Source: Bifidobacterium sp. WK012_4_13
Lineage (GTDB): Bacteria; Actinomycetota; Actinomycetes; Actinomycetales; Bifidobacteriaceae
DNA: 64,000 nucleotides
Direction: 5' to 3'
Assembly (NCBI RefSeq): GCF_041080835.1
Contig: NZ_CP129683.1
Span: forward strand, 186,001-250,000
Shown piece after piece: positions 26,828 to 35,895 of the stretch. The position numbers and the translations under genes are program-made. The notes beneath the pieces are model-generated. The model saw only the letters and a program-made list of their open reading frames with translations, searched no databases and was not told where the DNA came from. Position 1 is the first letter of the stretch; the number at the start of each line of letters is the position of its first letter.

Positions 26828-27844
26828 ATGAAATATCGATATTTAGGCACGACGGGAGTACAGGTAAGCGCACTGTGCCTAGGAACCATGATGTTCGGGG
26901 CATGGGGCAAGACCAGCCAGACTGATGTGTCGAGGATCGTGGATGCGGCTTTTGACTCTGGCATCAACTTCATGGACACGGCTGATATCTACTCGCATGG
27001 CCAGTCTGAGGAGATGTTGGGTACCGCCTTGAAGGGGAAGCGGGATCAGGTGGTGCTCGCCACGAAGTTCTTCATGCCGATGAGTGAAGACCCTAATGAA
27101 CGGGGTGGTTCGCGCCGGTGGATTATGCGTGAGGTTGAGCAATCCCTGAAACGCCTGCAGACCGATCACATTGACCTGTATCAGATGCACAGGCCGAGCT
27201 CGGATACGGATATCGACGAAACGCTGGGGGCATTGACCGATCTCATCCATCAGGGGAAGGTGCTGTATGCTGGTTCTTCGTCATTTGCAGCCTCACAGAT
27301 CGTCGAGGCGCAATGGGCCTCTCAGCGTAATAGGCATGCACGCTTCGTGACCGAGCAACCCCCATATTCGTTGCTTGTCAGGGGGATTGAGCAGGATGTG
27401 CTACCGACCATTCGTCGTTATGGGATGGGGAGTCTCTCATACAGCCCTCTTGATGGAGGTTGGCTTTCGGGAAAATGGCGGAAGAACTCAGCTTCTGCGC
27501 CGACCTCCTCGGCACGCCCGAGTGCCCGGTTCGATATGAGTTCCAAGGATAATCTGCGCAAGCTGGACATGGTTGAACGGTTGGCGCAGCTTGCAGAAGA
27601 ATCCCACATGACATTGATTGAGATGGCCATAGCGTTTGTTATCAATCATCCTGGAATAACCGCGGCGATAGTGGGCCCCAGAACGCTGGAACAGCTCAAT
27701 TCCTACATGCCTGCCGTGGATGTCACATTGTCTGATGAGATTCTGGATCGCATAGATGACATCGTGAAACCCGGTGTGACCGTGAATCCTGATGACAACA
27801 GCTATGGGGATCACGAGCTTACGGCAACCGAGCGCAGAAGGTAA
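26828..27844 (+). CDS. Aldo/keto reductase
   Basis: NADPH-dependent TIM-barrel reductase of 338 aa. The catalytic tetrad is visible: Asp and Tyr in NFMDTADIYSHGQSEE, Lys in VLATKFFMP, His in IDLYQMHRPS. The C-terminal nucleotide-binding region PGITAAIVGPRTLEQL is typical. The start is ATG 26828 with GGGAGA five bases upstream; the tandem ATG at 26825 is too close. It reduces aldehydes or ketones to alcohols in the cytoplasm. Fourth gene of the XRE-led cluster. Confidence 0.93.
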   Translation: MKYRYLGTTGVQVSALCLGTMMFGAWGKTSQTDVSRIVDAAFDSGINFMDTADIYSHGQSEEMLGTALKGKRDQVVLATKFFMPMSEDPNERGGSRRWIMREVEQSLKRLQTDHIDLYQMHRPSSDTDIDETLGALTDLIHQGKVLYAGSSSFAASQIVEAQWASQRNRHARFVTEQPPYSLLVRGIEQDVLPTIRRYGMGSLSYSPLDGGWLSGKWRKNSASAPTSSARPSARFDMSSKDNLRKLDMVERLAQLAEESHMTLIEMAIAFVINHPGITAAIVGPRTLEQLNSYMPAVDVTLSDEILDRIDDIVKPGVTVNPDDNSYGDHELTATERRR

Positions 27845-28001
27845 GTCGGGAAAACTCCATGAGGATGCAATACGCACAGGTTTAGGTGCGGGTGAGGTCC
27901 CTCGAATAAGTCTGGGGATCGAAAATCGGAGTAATGAGATATTCGCGGAATCCGAGTCTCGACTGCGTTTCAAGTACGCGATTTTTCAGGAAGGATATGA
28001 C

Positions 28002-29051
28002 ATGAAGGCTGCATTTATGTATGGTGCGGGGGATGTTCGCATCGAGGAAATTGACAAGCCGGTGATTATGCGCGATACCGATGCCATCGTGCGAATGGTT
28101 CGGGCATGTGTCTGTGGTTCGGATCTGCATCCATACAGATCAATGCCGAAGTCGGATCAAGGTGTGCCGATGGGCCACGAATTGATTGGTATCGTCGAGG
28201 AAACGGGTTCCGCGGTTTCAACGGTGACAGCAGGTGATTTCGTCATCGCACCTTTCGCCTTTCAAGACAATACCTGCGTCTTCTGCCGTGAGGGCATGCA
28301 AACCGCGTGCATTCACGGAGGATGGTATGGCACACCAGAAACAGGCGGGCTGCAAGCGGAATATGCCCGCATTCCGCTAGCCGACGGCAGCTTGGTGAAA
28401 GTTCCTGACGTTGACCCCGATACCGCTCCTGCGGACCTGCTCGCATCGCTATTGACACTTTCCGATGTGTATCTCACGGGATATCACGGAGCGTTCATGG
28501 GAGAAGTGACCTCAGAGAAAACGGTGACGGTGATCGGTGACGGCGCAGTAGGTTTGTCCGCTGTCCTGGCATCAAGACAACTCGGTGCGCAGCGCATCAT
28601 ATTGATGGGCAGACATCAAAACCGCACTGATCTTGGCAAGGAATTTGGTGCCACTGATGTTGTCCCGGAGCGTGGAGACGAAGGAATCGCCCATGTTCTC
28701 GACCTTACTGGTGGTGAAGGAACGCATGTGGTCATCGAAGCGGTCGGTTTGATGCCTGCCTACCTGCAGGCATGCGGTGTGATCCGTCCTGGCGGCATGA
28801 TCAGCCGTATCGGCGTTCCTCAATATGAGGAGGCACCAATCGGGTTTGGCTCCTTGTTCGGTAAGAATGCTCGTTTGGCAGGCGGGCCTGCGCCAGTTCG
28901 TGCGTACATAGAGGAAGCGATTCCCAAGGTTCTTAATGCAGAGATTCACCCAGGGAAGGTCTTTGACGAGACCCTTGGACTCGATGAGGTCGCGAAGGGC
29001 TATGGAGACATGAATGACCGGCAGGCATTAAAAGTGATGATCAGACCCTGA
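28002..29051 (+). CDS. Zinc-type medium-chain alcohol dehydrogenase
   Basis: MDR-superfamily dehydrogenase, 349 aa. Catalytic-zinc motif CVCGSDLHPYR and GHELIGIVEETG; a structural-zinc-like lobe CVFCREGMQTAC that has three rather than four Cys; Rossmann motif VIGDGAVGLSAVLASRQLGA. AGGAAGGA precedes the ATG. It oxidises alcohols or reduces aldehydes with NAD(P). It closes the cluster of reductases behind the XRE regulator, suggesting a detoxification role for reactive carbonyls or quinones; that role is inferred. Confidence 0.92.
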   Translation: MKAAFMYGAGDVRIEEIDKPVIMRDTDAIVRMVRACVCGSDLHPYRSMPKSDQGVPMGHELIGIVEETGSAVSTVTAGDFVIAPFAFQDNTCVFCREGMQTACIHGGWYGTPETGGLQAEYARIPLADGSLVKVPDVDPDTAPADLLASLLTLSDVYLTGYHGAFMGEVTSEKTVTVIGDGAVGLSAVLASRQLGAQRIILMGRHQNRTDLGKEFGATDVVPERGDEGIAHVLDLTGGEGTHVVIEAVGLMPAYLQACGVIRPGGMISRIGVPQYEEAPIGFGSLFGKNARLAGGPAPVRAYIEEAIPKVLNAEIHPGKVFDETLGLDEVAKGYGDMNDRQALKVMIRP

Positions 29052-29195
29052 AGGTGCCGATGGGTGTTACGTATCGGCTGTACACAGGCATCAAGATTGC
29101 AAGTACGGAACAATCCTGCAAAAGGTCGGCTGTGAATATCTGCACGATGTGTTGCATCTGACATCTTCCAACAGATTGCATGGCCGTATGCGATT

Positions 29196-29310
29196 TCAGG
29201 CGGCTGCATGTCCAGGGGTGACTGGCTTCTGGTGTACAGGGTTGACGAGCAGGTCATTGTTGTATGGCGCCAGACCGAACTGGATCGTCTGCTCGACGAG
29301 ATTCGTGAGC
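29196..29310 (+). pseudogene. Possible YafQ/RelE-type toxin C-terminal remnant
   Basis: The plus-strand segment GDWLLVYRVDEQVIVVW resembles the C-terminal strand pair of YafQ/RelE toxins (RPDWLLIYRIDGDTLVLAR pattern). The upstream toxin body and an antitoxin are not found, and the frame runs on into unrelated sequence to 29516. I read it as a small relic next to the island boundary; similarity is short and could be chance. Confidence 0.35.
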
Positions 29311-29767
29311 GGAAAGTTCTGACGTGCGGAAGCTCGACAGATTGGGTAGGCATGTGCAACCTCGTGGATCTCGTGAGTCTCCTGCAGAGAAGGGAAATGG
29401 GTTCCGGAAATCATGGACATAGCAGGTCCGTGCTGCGTGCTTATCAAGAATGTGCTCGTCGCATGACGCAGGTTCGAACGTTATCTGAGCTGCTCTTGCG
29501 CCACCTCAGGTTCTAGTACGACGGGCCAGAACAGTGTAATCAGACAGCCCTATGCACTGGCATGTTTTGAAAAGCTACGCATAACACCTTTTCATGACGG
29601 TTTCATGCATGTGAATCTCGCGGACTCCCAATCAAGCGTTTCCGTTGCGCAGCAGAGCCGCTAGCCACACCGAGTGTTGCGCAACGAGTGGAATGACAGT
29701 ATTCCATGTCGCTCTCATGATGAGACGGAGTAGCCGGGCATCAATGCCGGTCCTCGTAATTGCAATG

Positions 29768-29799
29768 AAAAGGACCAACCATTAGTGGCTGGCCCTTTT
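29768..29799. terminator. Displaced ssrA-type terminator hairpin
   Basis: AAAAGG and CCTTTT ends enclose paired ACCA/TGG blocks, giving a terminator hairpin that works in either direction. It lies next to the duplicated ssrA 3' end at 29806, in the same order as the terminator next to intact ssrA (34012-34044). It probably is the original ssrA terminator displaced by island insertion. Confidence 0.6.
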
Positions 29800-29805
29800 G
29801 AATTC

Positions 29806-29823
29806 GTGGAGCTGCCGGGAATT
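29806..29823. other. att-site half: duplicate of the ssrA 3' end
   Basis: GTGGAGCTGCCGGGAATT is identical to 34052-34069, which is the 3' end of tmRNA (T-arm and acceptor stem) on the minus strand. Copies lie 4246 bp apart in the same orientation. Duplication of a tmRNA 3' end is the signature left by integrases that use ssrA as attB, so this marks the left border of an integrated element. No integrase is left in the interval. Confidence 0.75.
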
Positions 29824-29838
29824 CGAAAAGAGTGTAGT

Positions 29839-29856
29839 CAGTACTTAGAAGTACTG
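29839..29856. repeat. Perfect inverted repeat at island border
   Basis: CAGTACTT and AAGTACTG are perfect 8-bp arms around two bases, 15 nt inside the island from the att copy, with a third GGTACTG half just after. Possible binding site for an integrase, excisionase or phage-type repressor of the lost element. Confidence 0.5.
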
Positions 29857-30688
29857 ATAAAGCGGTACTGTCATTGTTCTTTACCACTCCAAATAACACA
29901 TCAATATAGTGAAGTAATCGCTAGTTTGTAATCGTATGGAATCAACCGTTGAATGGCTGATATGACTGGCCGAGGAGGCGTCGTTTATATGGGGAGGATT
30001 TATGATTATTCTTGTTGAGAGCTTGGTGAGGAGTGGAAAGGTGAGCCGTCCATGCCAGAGAAGGGTGAGAGGGGTAATGCGTTGATAGGGGAGTGAGGAT
30101 TGCGTCCGTAAACTCCCCATTATAGTAAAGATCATGCGCCGTATGTAGAAGCATTGGAAGATTGCTTGGCGAAGACCTCCATTCACAATATCGCGCTGAC
30201 GGGAAACTAAAGCACTCCGGCCTGTTTCAAGCCTCGATTATCGAAGTAGACAAGAGTCCAAGCAATGGTCATCGTTGATTTGGGGTTTGCTGCAATGTTG
30301 GTTGACTTTGGGTCTGGTCGGATATGGTGGTCCGATCGGGAAGGAGCCAATGATGGCAACCACGTATAAGGATCGGTTCCGATCACCAATATCATCAAAC
30401 CTGACATTTCGGGGCAAACGGACAGCCATTCAAGGAACATGTGTGCCAGAATAGGACTTATTGCCAAACATTGATTGATGGACGGGTATCAATGCGGTTC
30501 AGTCCGGTCGTGCGTTCTCTTGCTGTCGCCAAAGGGAATGATCGATATCGTCACCGATCTGATGGTGACGATTATTGATCTTGACATATTTGCGTCTGTG
30601 AGATGGCATATAGGTGCGAGAATCCATAAGCAGGCCAAGTCGCCATCCAACTAGACCTGCTTCACGGGGTTACAGCGTTACAAGTCAG
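29857..30688. other. Island left arm without recognised genes
   Basis: No frame with family similarity is seen. An inverted repeat (ATCGTCACC at 30547-30555, GGTGACGAT at 30564-30572) and a weak AAGCAGG/CCTGCTT pair at about 30630-30662 lie downstream of the pyruvate oxidase stop and could terminate or stabilise its mRNA, but neither has a T-run. Confidence 0.4.
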
Positions 30689-32437
30689 TCAGCCCTGTTC
30701 ATGTTCCATCCAGTAGTCAAGAGCCTTTAAAGGCTGTGCTTCGTAATGCTCTTTGAATTCTTGGACCGCATTCTGATCGTCATGCTCTGACAGGCGCATG
30801 TACATCGTGGTGAGAGGCATCTCGCCCGTGAGTTTCACATCGATGACTGACGGCTTGTCTGCGGCTTTGGCTGCGGCGAATGCGGCCTTGGCCTCTTCCT
30901 TGGTATGTACCGTGAAACCGAGCGCACCATAGCCTTCACCCACCTTCGCCCAATCCGTATCGATCAGGTCGACGCCCGAAAGCGGCTGATGTGAATCGTC
31001 ACGCTGTTCGGCTTCAATGAAACCGAGCGTCTGGTTGGAGAATACGACATTGATGACCGGCGTGCCGTACTTGACCTGCGCGAGGACCTCTTCGGAAAGC
31101 ATGGCGAAGCCACCGTCGCCGCTCAGACTGTAGACCGTCGAATCAGGGTATTCGAGCTTTGCTGCAAGGGCTGCGGGTACGGCGAATCCCATCGTCGCGT
31201 GCTTGCCGGATGTCGCCCACTTGTTGGTGGGCTGCAAATGCGAGAGCCTGGCGAAATTGATGTTGATGTTGCCGACGTCAATCATGAAGATATCGTTCGG
31301 ATCGGTCTGCGCGTTGATGACGTCGAAAATCGGTTCAGGCCGCAGTGGCACGCGATCATCGTTGTTGAAGGATGCAATCCAGTCCTCCCAATTGCGCTTA
31401 TTGGCCAGGCAGGCTCGGTAGAAAGCCGTTCCCGGCAGTTCCTCTCCCGCGTCGATCATCTCGCGCAAGGTGAGTTTCGCATCGGCCTGAATTGCCACAG
31501 CCATGCGGTCTTGCAGACGCTTGCCAAGCTTCTCGGAATCATTGTCGATTTGGATGATACGAGCCTGCGGACCGACGAGTTTGGACGCAAAAGGATTGTC
31601 GTTGCCAACCCAGACAATCACATCAGCGACCTGGCTGGCCTCGCTGGCGGGCTTGGTGGCAACTCTTCCTGATGATCCAAGGAATGCAGGGTATGTGTCT
31701 TCCACCACGCCCTTGCTCGGATGCGTGGAAACCATCGGCATCTTGAATTTCTCCGACATTTCGATGAGTTCGTCGTGAGCGGTGCTGGCTCCCATGCCGA
31801 AATACAGCAGGGGTGCTTTGGCTTCGGCGATCAGCTTCACTGCCTGATCAACGAGGTCTGGATGCGGCTGCAACGGCAGCGGCTTGCGGAAGTTCTTCGC
31901 AGACGCGACGGGCTGCCATTCGATGGGAGCCCACGCCAGATCCTTCGGAATAGTGATGACTGAAACGCCACGATGCTTGTACGCCTGTCGTATGGCCTCG
32001 TCGATGAGTGCGGGAAGACCCTCGGCATTCGTCGCTGTGCGGTTGAATACGGCGACATCATCGAAAATAGGCTCTTCGTCCATGGCTTGGAAGAAGTCAA
32101 TGTTCATGAAGGCTTGAGGAACCTGTCCGACAAGTGCCAACACGGGAACGTGGTCCTCACGAGCATCATAGAGACCGTTGAGCAGATGCACGGCACCTGG
32201 CCCTGACGAACCGAAGCAGACGCCGATGCGTCCGGTGAGCTTCGCTTCGGCGGACGCGGCTATCGCGCCTGCTTCTTCGTGACGGACCTGTACGAAATCG
32301 ATGCGCTCTCGCTCATTGTGCAAAGCGTTCATCATCGAGTCGAACGAGCCTCCGGGAAGCCCGTATATTCTGGGAACTCCCCACTGCTCGATGACCTTGA
32401 GAGCTGCATCGCCAGCATTGATTGTTGAAGACATCAT
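30689..32437 (-). CDS. pox: Pyruvate oxidase, TPP- and FAD-dependent
   Basis: A 582-aa enzyme that converts pyruvate, phosphate and O2 to acetyl phosphate, CO2 and H2O2. It has the three-domain TPP-enzyme architecture: N-terminal PYR domain with the catalytic Glu in VQVRHEEAGAIAASAEAKL; central FAD-type domain; C-terminal PP domain with the TPP/Mg motif SLSGDGGFAML and SNQTLGF. The sequence follows the Lactobacillus/SpxB pattern (YGLPGGSFDSMMNALHNERE, CFGSSGPGAVHLLNGLYDA). GGAGG precedes the ATG. It is the only intact gene in the ssrA-bounded island, so transfer from a lactic acid bacterium is likely. Acetolactate synthase is less likely by pattern. Confidence 0.88.
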   Translation of the reverse strand: MMSSTINAGDAALKVIEQWGVPRIYGLPGGSFDSMMNALHNERERIDFVQVRHEEAGAIAASAEAKLTGRIGVCFGSSGPGAVHLLNGLYDAREDHVPVLALVGQVPQAFMNIDFFQAMDEEPIFDDVAVFNRTATNAEGLPALIDEAIRQAYKHRGVSVITIPKDLAWAPIEWQPVASAKNFRKPLPLQPHPDLVDQAVKLIAEAKAPLLYFGMGASTAHDELIEMSEKFKMPMVSTHPSKGVVEDTYPAFLGSSGRVATKPASEASQVADVIVWVGNDNPFASKLVGPQARIIQIDNDSEKLGKRLQDRMAVAIQADAKLTLREMIDAGEELPGTAFYRACLANKRNWEDWIASFNNDDRVPLRPEPIFDVINAQTDPNDIFMIDVGNININFARLSHLQPTNKWATSGKHATMGFAVPAALAAKLEYPDSTVYSLSGDGGFAMLSEEVLAQVKYGTPVINVVFSNQTLGFIEAEQRDDSHQPLSGVDLIDTDWAKVGEGYGALGFTVHTKEEAKAAFAAAKAADKPSVIDVKLTGEMPLTTMYMRLSEHDDQNAVQEFKEHYEAQPLKALDYWMEHEQG

Positions 32438-33444
32438 CGTCTACCTCCATGTAGTGTTTATGCTCGACCGACATGCTGTGCACGTCATGTGCATCAGTGA
32501 TTTCGACCGCTTAGGGCAGCATATTACGCGAGCATTGAAATAGTCAGAAAGTCAGCTGTAAGCAAGGTACGAAGTTGTGTGAGCAACATCACTTTCATCA
32601 TTATGGTGATAGAAATTGGTGCCGAGCCTCTGAAGCGATTGCCTGATATGGTGAGAAGCGCACATTCGTCAGACAATGCTCGGCAAGGATGCCACGCAGT
32701 TCGGCTGCATCACAAGTGCCGCACAGTATGTCCGTGGCAGGCAGCCGACTTACGCAGGTGCTCAGCATTTTCAACAGCAATGACATACGCATCCACACCC
32801 ATGCCAGCATGTCTCGTAGCAGCCACCACGGTGGGGCCGTCTGATTCGGCTCCTTCTGACCTTCTCACCAGCTCATCGCCTCTCGGCTACCATTACAGCC
32901 GGTGGCCGGCATGGATCCGCCCGTGCACCGAGCATGGCATCATCCGATTCATGAGCAGGAAGGGCTGTTCCCTGGACAATCCAGCCGCCTCAACCATCTC
33001 CAAGAAAACATCCGCAGCCCCCACCTCCGTTGATGGTGATGTAAACCAAGGTGATTTCCATGCGGCGGTTGTTATAGAAGTCCGTGTACTGATGAATCAC
33101 GGTTTCCAGTTTGCTCGTGGTGATCACTCTTCGTGTCGCCGGCCTGATTTGGCACACCTTGGAACGCTACATCGATCCGAGCATTGTTTTTGACCTGACG
33201 CTGCCGCCTGACAACACTTTGGATAGATGATACAGGATATGAACGGATCCAAGGACGCTGTCACAGATGGCAACGATGAGAGCAATCGTTTGGTCATTCA
33301 AGTTGGTGTGATGGCCTTGGAGCAGTATTCCATTCGTGCAGCAACACATCCAGTGAGCCTTCCAGTCTTTGGCAAGATCTTTTTCACGAGTTGATCGATT
33401 CGGTCTCTTGCATGCTGAGATTTGCAGACAAGACGACATAAGCC
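32438..33444. other. Island middle, decayed sequence
   Basis: About 1 kb with no intact gene. The plus frame 32579-33193 shows no family similarity. On the minus strand a coding-like tail (PTVVAATRHAGMGVDAYVIA and AVENAEHLRKSA) ends at a stop at 32710-32712 but is cut upstream by stops near 32880. I cannot name it. The region looks like accumulated gene remnants. Confidence 0.45.
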
Positions 33445-33693
33445 TCATCCGATCAGCGTCTTCGTCAGCTTCGCTGCACCATCCTCGTCGAGATCATAGG
33501 TGTCGCTGACCTTTCCATGCTCGATGGTGATGTTACGGTCGCAGGCGGCCACGGCGAATTCCGGGTCATGAGTGATGACGACAATGGATCGGCCCTGCGC
33601 TGCAATATTGCGGATAAGCCTGGAGACCTGACGCATGTGCTTCATGTCTAGTCCACTGGTGGGCTCGTCAAATATTATAATTCGAGCAGAAGC
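33445..33693 (-). pseudogene. C-terminal fragment of an ECF/cobalt-type ABC ATPase
   Basis: The minus-strand frame starts inside Walker B (IIIFDEPTSGLDMKHMRQVS) and continues through the D-loop and H-loop (SIVVITHDPEFAVAACDR) to a normal C-terminus (TLIG). Walker A, Q-loop and signature motif are missing because the upstream part is replaced by IS3-type sequence at about 33694. It is a truncated remnant of an energy-coupling-factor-like ATPase and cannot be functional as such. Confidence 0.85.
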
Positions 33694-33904
33694 CTGCTGG
33701 AGAGATGGTGCTGTGAACGCCGCCACCGAACAAGTCTTCGGCCACCTCAAGGACGAGTTCTACAATGGGCGCAGCTTCGACTCATAAGCTCAATTCAAAC
33801 AGAAGCTCGTCAGCTATGTCACGTACTGGAACACCAAGCGACGACAGAAACAAATACAGGGACACACCCCGGAAGAATACCGGAGCATGTGCCTCGCCAC
33901 ATAG
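33694..33904 (+). pseudogene. IS3-family (IS150-like) transposase C-terminal remnant
   Basis: In one plus-strand frame from 33704: AATEQVFGHLKDEFYNGRSF, then an in-frame TAA at 33785-33787, then FKQKLVSYVTYWNTKRRQKQ and IQGHTPEEYRSMCLAT and a stop at 33902-33904. This matches the end of IS3-family integrase OrfB (FFGHLKDEFY, YIxYWNxKRRQ, GxTPxEYR). Only the last 70 residues remain; the DDE catalytic core is gone except possibly for its final part. Confidence 0.85.
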
Positions 33905-33922
33905 CCCTCCCTAAATAAACAA

Positions 33923-33947
33923 CATCCAACAAACGGGGCGCAGTTCA
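33923..33947. mobile_element. Terminal inverted repeat of the IS3-type remnant
   Basis: Read on the minus strand the end is TGAACTGCGCCCCGTTTGTT followed by GGATG, which resembles the terminal repeat of IS150-like elements (TGxACTGCCCCC...GTTGGA). It lies 18 nt beyond the transposase stop, the usual spacing. The opposite end of the element was not found. Confidence 0.65.
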
Positions 33948-34011
33948 AAACCGCCTAAAACCCATTTTACACATAGCGTCTAAAAAGACCGAAAACGTCT
34001 ACTCCCACAAC

Positions 34012-34044
34012 AAAAAAGGCCACCCCGAACGGAGTGACCTTTTT
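34012..34044 (-). terminator. Rho-independent terminator of ssrA
   Basis: AAAAAAGG and CCTTTTT flank a GC-rich stem with a short GAAC loop. On the minus strand it follows the tmRNA 3' end within 6 nt, with a T-rich 3' side. Confidence 0.85.
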
Positions 34045-34049
34045 CATAT

Positions 34050-34447
34050 TGGTGGAGCTGCCGGGAATTGAACCCGGGTCCGATGACCGTACCCTCAGTC
34101 TTCTACGTGCTTAGTCTGCTGGCCTTGTGGCAATTTTTCTGCTCTCAATGATGTCGCAGACAACCATTGACGGGCATATTCACAGTAAAAGTCCCCGAAT
34201 CACCCTGTGGCGCGATGATTCAAGCAAGTCTTCTCAATGACGCTCAGCATCCCCGCGAAGACGAAGGGGAGTGAACGGAGCAGCTGCTCACTGTTTGATC
34301 CTGGCGCGAAGCTCAGGCAGCGAGAGCGAACTCAGTGCGATTAGATTTAGCACTTGTTCTTTGCGGGAGGACATTAACGAGTGGACCCCCGCGTTCTCGG
34401 CACGCTTCCCTGCGACGAACAGGTCACCGTCGAAACCGATCAGCCCC
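34050..34447 (-). ncRNA. ssrA: tmRNA (transfer-messenger RNA)
   Basis: A 398-nt tmRNA that rescues stalled ribosomes. The 5' end is GGGGCTGATCGGTTTCGACG; the 3' end has the T-arm CCGGGTTCAATTCCCGG, acceptor CAGCTCC, discriminator A and encoded CCA (34050-34052). The tag frame (34313-34351 on the minus strand) encodes AKSNRTEFALAA and stops with TGA; this is the bifidobacterial tag with the usual ALAA protease-recognition end. It is intact, with its own terminator and probable promoter (TTTGATAAT at -10). The 3' end is the attachment site duplicated at 29806. Confidence 0.97.
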
Positions 34448-34934
34448 AATATTCAATTATCAAACCCCGACCTATTTCGTCGGACATTCAACTATACAAC
34501 ATAATCGCGCTGAATATTCCCGAACGACGCTTCGAGCCGAAAATCTCTCGGAACAGGGCATGCTCATGGGATATCTCGGGCGCAATGGGCTCCAAAGGAT
34601 GGCACGCTTTGCGAAACAAACCAAGTCCGCTCACTGCCTACGCACACCGCATGCGAAGATGCTTTCCAAGAAGCGGCGACTTCTTGCAGCATATGTCTGC
34701 TTCGGCACTTCGAAAATCCCTCGGCAATCTGAACCAACCCCGTTTCATCCATGGCCAAGCCGGTTTCATCGATCTTTCGACCTGGGTATGACTGACCCGC
34801 CGTCTTCTCGGGTTTCCATGAAAATCCAAAAGGACGGCGGGTCGGCAGATGCCTGATCGAGGAATGCACGTGACAGTGCACGAATCAGTGCTGCATGTCA
34901 GGGACAGAGCCACGATGATCAGAACAGACTGATG
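34448..34934. other. Upstream region of ssrA, no gene
   Basis: The first part holds the ssrA promoter; CCGAC (34467-34471) and GTCGG (34479-34483) form a small inverted repeat there. Further on, GACCCGCCGTC (34794-34804) and GACGGCGGGTC (34833-34843) are perfect 11-bp arms around a 28-nt loop, a stem-loop downstream of the fructokinase gene. It has no T-run. No coding sequence seen. Confidence 0.5.
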
Positions 34935-35846
34935 TCATTCCTTGTCGTCAGTGTATCCGCTTTCAGCGAGGAAATCGGGCATGACAGCCGGGTACTCCGG
35001 CCATGCGCCGCTTTGCGTGCAGACGAACGCCGCGGCGTTCACCGCTGCGCGGTGTGCGGCATGCAGGCTCTCGCCTTTCAGGATGTTGATGGTGAAGGTG
35101 CCAGAGAAGCAGTCACCGGCGCCGACGGTATCCGCAACCTTCACATGTGGCGTCGGAATCGTCGATGTTTCACCGGTCCGGCTGGTGATCGTGCTGAATT
35201 CGGCACCCGCCGTCAGAATGATGTAATCAAGGTGGAACTCGCGCAGGAACCAGTCGCATGCTTCCTCGTTCGACGTTCCGCGGATTCCGAACATGTCTTG
35301 CAGCAGCAGGAGTTCTGCGTCATTGATCTTGAACACGGTCGCGTAGGTGAGCATCTCGTGGATGAGTTCCTTGGAGTAGTGGTCGCCACGCAGGTTCACG
35401 TCGAAGAACTTCAGGGTGCCCGGAGCCGTGTGCTTCAGCAGCTCGACGATGGTGTCGTGCGACTCCTGGCTGCGCAGGCCGAGAGTGCCGAAGCAGACCG
35501 CATCCGCCTTGGAGACCGTGTCAATCAGCTGACGCGTGTAGAGCAGATGGTCCCATGCGACATTCTTGACGATGGTGTATTCGGGAATTCCGTTCTTCAG
35601 ACTGACCTCAACGGTGCTCGTCGGCCATGCGTTACGCTGAACGATCGATTTCACGCCGCTTTGCTTCAATGCCTCGATCAGTTCGTCGCCGAGTTCATCC
35701 TCGCCGACGGCGCTGATCGCATATCCCTCTGCACCGTTCTTCGTTGCATGGTAGCTGAAGTTCACGGGTGCGCCACCTGCACGCTTGCCGCTTGGAAGCA
35801 TGTCCCACAGCAGTTCGCCCAGGCTGAGCGCGATTGGTTTCGTCAT
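34935..35846 (-). CDS. PfkB-family fructokinase
   Basis: Carbohydrate kinase of 303 aa, ribokinase fold. N-terminal motif LSLGELLWDMLPSGKRAGGAPVNF has the sugar-binding residues; the C-terminal signature VADTVGAGDCFSGTFTINIL contains the catalytic Asp and anion hole. The protein matches bifidobacterial fructokinases (VKNVAWDHL, FDVNLRGDHYSKE). It phosphorylates fructose to fructose-6-P, feeding the bifid shunt. It lies 49 nt behind the ROK repressor on the same strand, probably as one transcription unit. Confidence 0.9.
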   Translation of the reverse strand: MTKPIALSLGELLWDMLPSGKRAGGAPVNFSYHATKNGAEGYAISAVGEDELGDELIEALKQSGVKSIVQRNAWPTSTVEVSLKNGIPEYTIVKNVAWDHLLYTRQLIDTVSKADAVCFGTLGLRSQESHDTIVELLKHTAPGTLKFFDVNLRGDHYSKELIHEMLTYATVFKINDAELLLLQDMFGIRGTSNEEACDWFLREFHLDYIILTAGAEFSTITSRTGETSTIPTPHVKVADTVGAGDCFSGTFTINILKGESLHAAHRAAVNAAAFVCTQSGAWPEYPAVMPDFLAESGYTDDKE

Positions 35847-35895
35847 TGTTGTTCCTTTCGTGGGGATTGACCTTGCTGATTTTCAGGGTTGAAAA

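Noticed and set aside
32579..33193. 204-codon plus-strand open frame in the island
   Set aside because: No family similarity, unusual composition and no ribosome-binding site; treated as decayed sequence.
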